64,000 nucleotides of DNA, from NCBI GenBank assembly GCA_022316685.1, contig JAKJHU010000026.1, positions 4,774,501-4,838,500 of the forward strand, read 5' to 3'. Both the position numbers and the translations under genes were made by a program. Each line of letters opens with the position of its first letter. Within the stretch, counting starts at the first letter, position 1. The stretch is from Progne subis subis (lineage: Eukaryota > Chordata > Aves > Passeriformes > Hirundinidae). Shown piece after piece: positions 50,101 through 60,900 of the stretch. A model generated the notes under the pieces. The model did not search any database, was not told the DNA's origin, and worked only from the letters and a program-made list of their open reading frames with translations.

Positions 50101-50587
50101 TACGCATTCTGTGCATTAACAAAGGATGTTTACAAATAATAGTAAGGAGAGGAGGATAGGAATGAGGTGAGGAGACATGAGGACAAATGCAGAAGAAAGT
50201 GATGGTCTCTGAAAACTTTATTAGATTTATGTGCAGTGAAAACCAAAAAATAGGATAGCAATTTTTACACTGAATCACAAAAACATCAGATGTTCTTTAA
50301 AAAGCATTTAAACTAGAAAATTAATTTGAGTATTTTTCTTATCAGCATTTACTTTTTCAACACCACTTCTCACACTCTATATTTATTCTCGACATATGCA
50401 GTCATTCCATTAGAAGCCAGGTATATCACATTTTCTGACTTTTTTTTTTTTTTTTTGGTCATGTTCTCCTCCAACAAGCAGTTCAAAGGAGGAAAGGCTA
50501 AATTACAAAATGCTCTGGTTTATAGAAAACCTGAGTGTCACTATCTAGAAGGTCAGATTTAAAGAAAAAAAAAAAAAAAAAAAGAAA

Positions 50588-50620
<33 letters not shown>

Positions 50621-52265
50621 AAAACAAAACACCAAAAAAAACCCAGCAGGCTACTTCATCATGAAAATATGAAACACAGCTTTACTGAAAGGTCTACACA
50701 TCACTCAGGACCCTTATTGAAAGACATAAGGCTTCTTTTTTCCTTCTTTTCTTATAATAGTGTAAATCAGGACTTCTGTAACTTCTGTTTGGAATTACAG
50801 TGAGGTAGATCTACACTGAGTATGTGAACTTATGCCCAAAATTAATATTATTTATGTAGTAAAGGAATAAAAAGTACTTCTTGTGACAGTAAATGAAACC
50901 TTTTTAAAGAGGTATAGTTATATATTTGAAATTATGGCAACCAAGTACCATGAATGCTATTAATATTTTAGAGAGAATTGAAGAGACACTTAACAAGCAA
51001 ACATACAAGCCTCCTAAATGGAAAGGCAATGGCTTTTCATTTTGTTATATAATTATTACTCCACTTTAATGAATGAAATATTACTTGAGCTAGAAGAGTT
51101 TTTATAGAAAGCTTGTTGCAATAAATTTGAATGATCTCAGATTTGGCATAATGGCTTCATCATCAAATTCCAAGCAGAAGTATTGAGTAAAATTCTTCTC
51201 ACACTGTTCAAGACAATGAAAACCTAGTAAAGAAATACCGTTTTCTAGCTTTCTTCATGCTACAAAGATCCTTAGTAATCTGTAATAAAATTTTCCATTT
51301 AACAACATTGTTTTTATTTGCAGCATTTTCTTAAATAGGGAAAATGAATCGTGGAATGGAATCTTTGTTGTTGTTGTTGCTTAGATTATGCATTGAACTT
51401 TGTATAAAACAGATATATGAAAGTGTAACACATACACAGAGCCAGTATGCCTGAGGATAGAATGCCAAGGAGGTTCTTAATAAATGTACTTTGTGATTTT
51501 CATACTGGCTTTTAAGAGAGCTGCTTAGTGATAGTTTTATCACTTCACCACCATATAGAGAAATACTGCAGTATAACTAACTAACCATATAAATGATCCA
51601 AGGGGACTGCAGAACAAACATAAGCAAAAGGGAAAGGAAGTGAGAATCTAGGTCTCCAGTTCAAACCAAGTCCTGTGGATAGTGTTTGAACTGCATGAAC
51701 AAACCAATTTTTTTGTGAAATTAATAAATGGCCACAGACAAGTGTTTAGCAAATGTGTGCCTGCATTTACAATTCCACTTGGCACCTGCTGGCAGCCTTC
51801 AGAGAGCAGCAGCCAGGAACCTACCTAATGCTTATAGACTCTAGGTCAAATGAGCCAGTTCAAAAAGCTGGATTATGGGATAAGTACAAGAGTACATTGT
51901 TGATCAAGAAAGGTCAAAACTCTTATCTGTTTTCTGAAAAAGGAATGGATTTGAACACCTATTTACCTTTAGTGGAAAATAATAATTTCAAGCATTTTAC
52001 TAATCAAGCCAGTCACTGTGGTATTTTGTAAGTGTATTTGGTGTGCTGGACAAAGTATTAATGCAGACAGTGAGTAAATGCATGCATGAAAAGAATAATA
52101 AATCTGGCCTAAATGTGGAAACAAAATCTATTCATCCAAATAATTTAACTGAGTATTTATCAGTTTGGGAGACTGTTCCAAATATACTGTAATCTGAAAT
52201 TTGACAGATCACATAATTCTAGTACCTAAATATACAACTTTTAAATTTATGTGGTAGACAGATTT
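47188..52265. other. Unique AT-rich non-coding DNA with G/T and A-rich tracts
   Basis: A G/T-rich tract at about 49680-49850 includes T12 followed by G9 (49791-49799). A-rich sequence occupies about 50564-50635 (A-runs with G/C spacers). No transposon or exon was recognised elsewhere in this stretch. Confidence 0.45.
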
Positions 52266-52460
52266 TTACTGTGAGTTAGGCCCTTAGACATTTTCTAATT
52301 TTCAATCTCAGACCTCTACTTTTGTTACGATGATCTCCGTAAACGTTTGCATCTGAGCTGTTTCCAAGTCTGGGCCATTCGGTACAACAGTACAGAGATG
52401 GACTACAGCACCCACAGACCCCAAATTCCACTCTGCTGCAACACAGGATAGTAAACAAAG
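52266..52460. other. Short CpG-containing segment of unknown origin
   Basis: Unlike its AT-rich flanks, this segment keeps several CG dinucleotides (TTACGATGATCTCCGTAAACG, cut at 20: key words TTACGATG, CTCCGTAAACG) and words such as GAGATGGACTACAGCACC. It may be a degraded transposon or a conserved element. No family, splice site pair or convincing frame was recognised. Confidence 0.2.
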
Positions 52461-55400
52461 ATTATATTATACATGTCCCAACCAATGCAGTTATTGCCTT
52501 AAAAAAATATGGACAGCTGAGATACCTGCAGCAGAAAGATGGTCCTCCAGCCCAGAAATGTCTGCTGTATATCACTGAGTGTGATCTTTACAGGAAGACT
52601 CTTCACCCTCAAACCTAAACTGATACAGTTGACAGAAACTGAACCACAGCTTCTCCTAAAGTAATCTGATCAGATCTCATGATGTGAACTCTCTTAGTTC
52701 CCATCTGGTAGTGAGAAGAAGGGAATCTAAACAATCCATTGCAGTATTAGCGTTGCAAAAGCTGTGTTTTTTGGACCTCTGCTAAATACAAATTCCAGTA
52801 ATCAATATGGCGAGGTAGGATTGTATTTCATTTTGATGTAGAATTTTTCTACCTGGCAACTTTTTTCCCTGGTCAAACCACCAGGCTTGAAGGTTCAACA
52901 AGAAAGCAGACTGAAGCTTTGTCCCTCACAAAAAGAGCATTGTATCCTCAAAGCTTTTCTACAAAATAATTACCTGAACAAATATTCCGTGACACATGCC
53001 AATCCTAGTGCCTTCAATGAGTTACATCTCTACAAAACAACTGACCCTTTGTGAAACATTCAGTTAATACAAAAAAAGATAGTGCTTGAAAGTCATTCTT
53101 TGACATGCCATGTTACCTATGACGAGCCACAATAAAAAGGTTAGCCAGGAAAAAGTAGTAGCAAAGAATAAATTAGCCTCTATATCAACTTATTAGAATA
53201 TGAGAAGTTGTTCACGTGGTGCAGCTTTCACAGTGGCTTGAAAACAGCAATCCCTGTAAATATGCTTAAAGCTTACTCATTTAAAAGCATAATAAATACA
53301 TATATATATACACATTGTAATTTTGCTTCTTTTTAACTGTTAGGTGTGCTTTTGTGAAAACAATGTCATCCTGAGGCAGATGACTTAAACCTTGCAGTTT
53401 GTTTCCATGAACCAGTGAAGAGCAGGTGATTTCTGCAGCCTAGACACACACTAGACTCTAAAGCTGGAAGCAGAACCACATCTTACTGCACTAGCTACTT
53501 ACTGACAGTGAGATACAAAGACACAAAGATTGTACAACCAAAAACAATTTAAAAAATTTAAAAAATGGGTATCAAAAGATGATAGAGTCGCTGGAGCACA
53601 CATGTCCCATTCTTGTGAGCACTGGAGTGTCTTCAAGTGTTTTTTTTTTTTTCCAATTAAAAATGAAAAATTTACACAGATGGGCCAAGTGTGAAAAAGA
53701 ATGGCCCTGCAGCATCAAAGGAAGGAAGAGAATCATGGTAGGTGATGAAAAGGAAAGAACTGGGAAATATTAAGAGGAAAAGACTGAAGATAAACATATA
53801 TCATTAGGAAGAAAATGAGACTATACAAAGAGGAAGGTGCTACTCTGAGGTGCAAGAATAAGCATCCACAAAATGAATTATGAAAACAACAAGTGGAAGA
53901 GAGATAATGAGAGTCTGGTGGGACACAACGGTCTTGCTAGAAAAGCTGATGTTTGTTCTTCAACCCATATTGTGTTAATAACATGGGGTTTAAAACCTCC
54001 TTTTCAGGTAAAGCAATTTCTCTATATATCTTCAAGAAGGGAAACTGTGGAAACTCACTAACCCCTGTAGATTGTTCTATTTCACTGTCACCCCATACTC
54101 TTGAAATTATATATCATTTAGGATGATATATGTCTTTCTTTTACATTATATGGATTATGAACTTTAGTCATTAACAATTGTCTCCTCTTTCTCTTGTCAC
54201 TGTTTCTGCGTGACTGTTCCTCACTAGTGTGTGGTTGGTTTCATGACAGTTTTCATAGAGCTCCCTTTCCTTTACCCATTTCCAAACCTAATTTTAATGA
54301 ATCTCCCTTAAAAACTTGTAAAACATTAAAACATTAGAATCAAACACTAATTTTCAACAGAGTTGGGCCAGATAGTAATTGTACTCTGCTGTCAGTTATA
54401 ACGAGACATGGCCTGAGACAAAAAAATTAGCATTGATCTCGTCCAAAGAACGTGAAATATCTGAAATAAAGATTTTCTGTGTGTATACCTATATATTTAA
54501 CAGTATTTGATACAGCCTTATAGTAAAAAAAACCAAACCAAAACAAAAAACTTCAAGAGGGAGAACTAGGCTATACTGCCTTCCTGTGTAATCCGTCGGC
54601 CTATGTTTAAGTAGTCTGAAAAGCTTCAGGAAGTCAGATGCCCCAATTTATTTGTTTATTGAGAAGAATGTTATTTCCCATATTGCAGAGGTCACTTTTA
54701 GGATCATGACTATGTATGAAGAGGCTCACAACTGAGATCAGGAAATAATTATAGAATTTTTTTTTTTTTTTTAATCAAAACATGAGAAAAACAAGCATTT
54801 CCTTGTGTTAGTGTTAGGTAAGCTCTCATGTCATAAAACCTCTGAGCCTGGCACACTGGAAAGTAAGCGCTTTTTGCTTACAAGCAGATAGAACATTGTG
54901 ATGTAAAATAATAATAGAGATGTATTTTTAAGACTTTAGAAACACAGAGACACATTGCCATGAAAGTGTGATTTATTTCTTTTTTTCTTACTTACAGCAA
55001 CAGCTTTGTGAAACAAAAGGAGAACAAAGCCATCATGTCAAACAATGTTTGTAGTCAGACCTTGTGAAAGACTGGAATGGAACTTCCTGCTACTTGTATG
55101 TAACCTGGATGTCTCCAACTGCAACTGTTTTATACTTGATTTTTTTCCTTGCAGTGCATTAAGTTATTGCATCTTGATTTTTTTTTTAATAATGAATATT
55201 CTGATGTATATGAATGAATATTATACTGAAAAAACATTGATTAGTTGGAAAAGAAGTGAAGACTTATACAATGCATTCTTATATGTGCACTGAAATACTT
55301 CTACCCTGGTCAAGACTTGCATTTCTGTGTGGAAGAAGCACCCAGGCATTTAGTAAATCTCATATAAACATAACATGAAAAATGAAGTGAGCCATATGCT

Positions 55401-56368
55401 CCACCAAAATGAGGATCAGTGCATGTAACTACTCCCAAAACCAGCTTTCTTTCCTAGAAAAAGTGGATATATTCAGTCACCATTATAAAAATATTACTTT
55501 TTAAAAAATTTTCAAGAAGGAGAATATAGAGATAGAAAGTAAACTGTCAGTATTCTTTGAACAACCCCCCAAAACCTCAGGTCACTTCCCCCTATGCTAA
55601 TGATTTTGCAAGAAAGACAACTTGGTATTTTTCACTGAAAAGGCTAATGGAGTAAGTAACCTGCGAGGAACCAACATTTACCTGAATTCTTCCTTTTCTT
55701 TTTTAATTTTTTTTCATTTGTGAGCAAGGAGGGGCAAGCAGTGAGGAGAGGAGCAGAGCAGGGCAGAGGTTTGAGAGGTGTATGTCCATATTGATTAGCT
55801 GAGTTTGTAATGCAGGACATAGTGCTGTGAATTGTATTTCCAACAATAAATGATAATCAACAATAGAAATATTTAATGTCAATAAACAGCACTGCCTGAA
55901 AACTGGCAGTGCAATTAGTTCACACTTTTGCAAACTGCCTAGAAGTTATACATCTGTTGAAGCTATGAAGATTTGAAATCACTTAACTTTCCATTAATGT
56001 TTTCTTTCTGTTATGATGTTATTCAAAAAAAAAAAAGTGTTAACTTTTAAGGGCAACAGAGAGAACTGACATTTTCAATACAACAGATCCTAATTTCATC
56101 CCTTACAGTACTAAAAAGTTTCGCCTCTTTACAAGCTCCTTAATTACATCCCCTAATAGCACAGCTATCAAATGTGGACATGACTGAGACTATCTAAGTC
56201 AGTTCACTTTACACGTTTCAGGGTGGATAGACCATACGTACAAGGCTAGCTACCTACAGGCTGTGTAAAAATCTCTGACGTTTTCCTATTACTCATTTAA
56301 TCTTTCAAGACAGCCTCCCTCATTTACTGTCTTTTTTCCTCACAGATAAAGATCTTCCAGCATCAGTC

Positions 56369-56370
<2 letters not shown>
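52461..56370. other. Unique AT-rich non-coding DNA
   Basis: Short T-runs (for example T18 near 54754) and no recognised gene or mobile element. The 82-codon plus frame at 55045-55293 lacks motifs. Confidence 0.5.

Positions 56371-56407
<37 letters not shown>
56371..56407. repeat. Poly(T) run, T37
   Basis: Thirty-seven uninterrupted T, followed by GATATGTCTCAC. Simple repeat; no retrocopy body was recognised on the minus-strand side. Confidence 0.9.
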
Positions 56408-56408
<1 letters not shown>

Positions 56409-56547
56409 ATATGTCTCACTTTCTATCAACCCATGAAAAAATGCATCCTCTCTCTCTGCAGTCAAACTCTACTCTCACCCCATAGCGACCGATTTAATTT
56501 TCTGGCCACTTGTATGGAAACAGTACCCTTAATCACCCTCACACCCG

Positions 56548-56570
56548 CCCCCCCCCCCCCCCCCCCCCCC
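56548..56570. repeat. Poly(C) run, C23
   Basis: Twenty-three uninterrupted C in CACCCG-C23-AACCACACAC. The minus strand is G23, a G-quadruplex-capable homopolymer. Confidence 0.9.
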
Positions 56571-57011
56571 AACCACACACATGAGAAATGCTTATCCTAC
56601 AAAAGCAACTATCCGAACCCTACCAGCCTCCGAGCATAACATTCCTTCCACATGCCAGTCACAGCCTTCAGTCCGAGGGTAGCCTGGAAAGCTGCATGCA
56701 TATTCTTGACTCACATTTCAAGAATCCCTTACTGTCTTATTTAAATGCCATGGGACCCTGAAGCCCTGCATCTACGAGTTCCTGCTGGTGAAGGAATGAT
56801 GCTCCTTAGTCAGGATTATGTTTTGCCATAATGTACTTTTGCTTTCCAGCTGCTGTGCTTTCTCAAATACATACACAAGGAGGGAAAGTGCACTTGCCTT
56901 TCCTCCTCCTCCCTTCTCACACTCCTGCACGCTTCTAACATTTTTTTTTTTTTCTTCTTCTTCTTCTTTGTTTGTTGGTTTGGGTTTTTTGTTTTGTTTG
57001 TTTGGGGTGGT

Positions 57012-57013
<2 letters not shown>

Positions 57014-57042
<29 letters not shown>
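57014..57042. repeat. Poly(T) run, T29
   Basis: Twenty-nine T directly before GCCAG at 57043-57047. It acts as an apparent polypyrimidine tract for the candidate plus-strand exon at 57048. Confidence 0.9.
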
Positions 57043-57044
<2 letters not shown>

Positions 57045-57047
57045 CAG

Positions 57048-57119
57048 CTTCAGAGAATCACAGCATCGGAGAAAATTGCAGCCATTTATAAGATGCTGCT
57101 TAAAACTCGAATCCCTCCG
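57048..57119 (+). other. Candidate plus-strand exon (72 bp, weak)
   Basis: T29-GCCAG immediately precedes it and CCG|GTGAGG follows, an acceptable 5' splice site. The 72 bp is a multiple of three and is open for 24 codons (reading LQRITASEKIAA...KTRIPP), with a plausible mixed-hydrophilic composition. Against it: the pyrimidine tract is a simple repeat, the frame stays open beyond the donor because the region is GC-rich, and I recognise no protein. The segment could instead be promoter or 5' leader sequence. Conservation would decide. Confidence 0.25.
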
Positions 57120-57260
57120 GTGAGGGTGTTCCGGGCTGGGACACTCGGTCCTGCCCCCAGCCCGCTCCCGCGGCGCGGCGCGGGCTCCCTTGCTGCAGTG
57201 CAGGCTGGCACTTCGCTCAGTTCGAACTTTCCATGCAGAAATTCGGCACGATGCAGGCAG
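57110..57260. promoter_or_regulatory. CpG-rich, promoter-like segment
   Basis: The only CpG cluster outside recognised repeats: CCGGTGAGGG, TTCCGGGC, CACTCGG and GCTCCCGCGGCGCGGCGCGG within about 100 bp, followed by TTCGCTCAGTTCGAAC. Unmethylated CpG clusters usually mark vertebrate promoters. It sits between the two exon-like segments. A TATA-like TTATAAATGG on the minus strand lies near 57091. Confidence 0.4.
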
Positions 57261-57280
57261 CCAGATAAAGCAGCACTTAC

Positions 57281-57414
57281 CTTAATTGAAATCTTTTTTC
57301 TGGTAATGCTGGAGCATCAGTCCAAACAACAGGGATCGGGGAGAATCTAAGTTTCAATCAACACCCTCCGGGTAGCCGCATGCTGCTCTGCCCTTTTTTC
57401 AGTGAACTCAGTGT
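57281..57414 (-). other. Candidate minus-strand non-coding exon (134 bp) with strong splice sites
   Basis: On the minus strand a pyrimidine tract of CT repeats leads into CCTATAG|ACACTGAG at 57415/57414. A branch-point-like CTGAT lies about 25 bases upstream of the AG. The exon ends AATTAAG|GTAAGTGC at 57281/57280, matching the full MAG|GTRAGT donor consensus. All three frames contain stops (the longest is open for 21 codons), and a short upstream-type frame starts at an internal ATG (MRLPGGC then stop). A 5' UTR exon or lncRNA exon fits best. The gene is not recognised. The CT tract is itself a microsatellite, which weakens the acceptor argument somewhat. Confidence 0.4.
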
Positions 57415-57429
57415 CTATAGGAGAGAGAG

Positions 57430-57900
57430 AGAGAGATCAGCTGAAATCCTCAGAGGCTCGTAGGGAGTGAGGGAAGAGGCACCAAAGCAATGTTTCTTAA
57501 CACGAGATTCTCAGCAAGCGTGCTTAGGTCTGGAAGATCCGGTAGCTGCTGTGATAGGCTCCTGTCATGTCCCCTGAGCCGTGAGATGATCATTGACCTG
57601 ATTAGCTCTGAACACTCCCTACATGCAGAGAGAGCGCTGAGAGGATTGGTGGGTCGCAAGGGAATTGGGAAAGGCACCAGGGCCGCTTGGGAATCTTCAT
57701 TCTTCCAGACTAATGGATGTGCTGCAGCTGAGGCTGTAATTTGTGAGGAGGTTATGCACAATGTTAACCATCTGAGGACTTAAACAAATGTGCTTTTGCA
57801 TGCTGTTTCTCAAGGTACACCGGGCATTCAACGCAGGGTAGAGCTGAGTAATTAGAGGCTGATGTAGCCATTTCGTAATACAAGGCTCACTGTATGAGAT
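57430..57900. promoter_or_regulatory. Probable conserved or regulatory block next to the CpG segment
   Basis: About 470 bp without simple repeats or transposons, with balanced composition and retained CG dinucleotides (GATCCGGTAG, GAGCCGTGAG, GGGTCGCAAG, GGGCCGCTTG). Motif-like words include ATGATCATTGACCTGATTAG, GTTAACCATC and TGTGCTGCAGCTGAGGC (E-box CAGCTG). No frame has recognisable protein features. Inferred to be a promoter-proximal or enhancer region. Confidence 0.3.
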
Positions 57901-60900
57901 GTTTTGTAAGCTGAGAGATAAAGTGGATTCATACATTTGTCTCTGACCCTGGAGACAATGGCAGTTAATGGGTAGAATAAGTGAAATTAGTTTGGTGGGC
58001 TCATGTTAGCCCCCAGATGGCAATCAGTCACCATGGAAAGAAAAAGAAAAGAACGAAACCCAAACAGACTAGAATTATTTAACAAGTGTATGTGGCAATT
58101 TAAATAGAACGTGGAGAAAGAATTTCAAATTAGTACAGAAAGGACTTTTCAACTTGGAGATAAATCAGTAGAAAAGCACAACAATACAGCAATGCAAGTT
58201 CTTCCCTCTCTTACAGCAGAGGGGAAAATCCAAAGAGGAATGCATTTAAAGGATCTAATTTGCCTTTCACTTACACTGATACAAATAAATCTATATAAAG
58301 ATAACAGTTTAAATTTAGATCAGGATAAAAAAAAAAGCAGAGCAAAAGAGGAATGAGGTGTATTCGTTACTTGTTTTTTGGTTCAAGGGTATTATGGAAA
58401 CTAGACTTCAGAGTATCAAGTATTCAGACTTACATGGTCAAATGAGTCAAACCAAAGTGTGTCAACTTTTATGACTGTTCTCATCTGCTATTTTCCTGTT
58501 CTTGGACGATAATTATGGCACTAGGCAGTTGACTCCATTTTCCAATCAGATTTATCTATGGAAGTGCCATATATAAATGGTATTGTGACTAAAAATAAAT
58601 TTGTTCACAGAATAATATATTTAGTATTAGTGATCTAAAGCACCAATCTAAAATGGAAAATGGATATTTTGATAGCAACTAATGAAGCAGATTTGGAACC
58701 TATAGTAGCAATGCTAGTGCATGCACAGTTATCATAAGTTACTCCATGAATGCTGAAACAAAGTTAATCATAAGCTGAATCATAAACTGAATTATAAACT
58801 GAAATTCTTAATCAAGTTTATTTACTTTGGTTCTACTCATACATTTTTCAGGAAAATTCATGTAATTGTGGTTTAGTAGGAAAAGCAGTAAAGAAAGCAC
58901 TTTTTAAGTTGTTAAGTGGCAGAGAAAATGGATTATATGTTTACTTTCTGAAGGCATTCACATCAGAAAGCTGATTATTACAGAGAAAAGAGTGTGATTT
59001 AGATCAGTCAGATGTAACCATGAAAGTTTGAATCTCCAGTTTATTTAGCAAGACAGATAACAATGATTTTTCACCCTGGCTTTAATGCCTAAGAAACAAG
59101 AAATAAATCTAAGTGCCCCATATTTCCACTAGACAATCAGTAGGATAACATCAACTTTTCTACCCTAGCAGTCTTAGCCATGTAATTTTAAGGTTCCTCC
59201 TCTGGAAGTGCCACCCTCTTTCCACTGAAAAAGCACCTCAATGTGCAAAATCCAGGTAATAAGATTGTCAATATTTTATATTCAGACAGCAAAGTTTTTA
59301 GAATGTAAGTTACTTTTTTTTTTTTTTTTTTGCAATTTATTGAATGCCTATCACCCAGGGACTCATGCTTGCCCTGGGACTATGGTAGCAAAGTAATACT
59401 TAATCTACTAATTAATCAATTAAGAAGGCTTTTGCACATATTAACATGAAACATAAACACATTCCTGAGTAAAGGGGTTTATATGTCAAGACTAACATGA
59501 TTTCCTGTTACAACCCCCACTGAAAAAGAGGCTGTTCTCCTTACCTCTACATTTGTATCAGTGAAAGGGTGGAAACCATCCCAATCCTTACAGGTTTATC
59601 TGTTCTGACATGGCATCCCCATGAAACATGTAATCCACAGACACACATATTATTTATGATTTCAAATACAATTAAAGAAATTAGATATGAAAAGGACCTT
59701 ATTAAGACAATTTATTTGCCACTTCTGTAAGCTTCCAATTTCAGGTTTCATGATACTTTGTTTAGTTGAATCTTAGCTCTTACCAGCCCTAGAAATTTAA
59801 ATACTTCCCTTAAACTTCTGTTCCAGCCAATAAGATCTCCATAACAGGATTTTTTTTTTTCCATTTATTACACCCTTTTCAAATATCTTCCAGTAGTTTT
59901 ATACTAAAAAATACATGCATTAATAATTTAAATGATAATCTTTCACACAATGTTCTGATTGTCTTTTTAAGGTTTAAAGGTCAAAATTAATTGGAAGTCC
60001 ATTGTACAAAACTAAATTATTTTAATTGTTTCTCACCACAAGTAAAGGTTTGGGGAAAAAAATACCAGCACATCCAGAAAAGGGACTGAAGCATGAAAGA
60101 AAAAAAACTGAAGTGACAACATGATTTCAGTTTGTGCAGAAACAACTGGAACTTACTGTAGTCTTGGACTATTAGATAAGACACTGGCATTTTAAATTCA
60201 TAGTTAACGAAAGAAAACAATAATTTGACTCACTCATGAATCTTGCTACAGTCTAAATAACAGAAGCAAAGTCTGGTGCCTTGGGCCCTATTCCCAATCC
60301 TAAATATAACTTAAAATTTTAAATTCAGTTCCTGTGAGTCATCTCAATAAAGGGACAGAGGTTTTTCTGAACAAGGAGATAAGAAAAATAATATGTTTTC
60401 AATGGGAAATTATATTGTTACTTATATAGATTAAAAAAAACTTAAGCACCTTTCTCAGCAAATCATTCTTACACAAAGGGGGCAGTATATTAAAGCAGTA
60501 AAAAAATAAAATTCTATGGAATCTCTAATTAACCTTTTGAATTCACTGCCCCAAGCTATGATCATAAGAAAGAATTAATATGTACACGAGTGTATTTTAA
60601 AATCATAACAGAATCTAAAATGGTTACACAATAAAAAATTTCTTTGTTCAGTATTGTTCCTTAATGCGAAGCAAAAACATTTTCTCATGGGCAAGAGGAT
60701 ATTAATCATGGGGTAAAAATCCCTGACCAAGTAATGATTTAGCAGCAAAATTTAGAAGACCTTTAGAGTATCATTGAATAATCCATGGTATTTTTACTGT
60801 CCAAGGCCATCAGATATTTCTGCTCCACTAAAATATATTTCTTAGAGATGAGTAGAATATTTTTAAAAAGTTGTATTTCCAAACTTGGTCATTCGAATAG

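Noticed and set aside
57450..57761. 103-codon minus frame and 97-codon plus frame
   Set aside because: Open mainly because the block is GC-richer; neither shows a recognisable domain, and the minus frame ends before the candidate exon rather than joining it.
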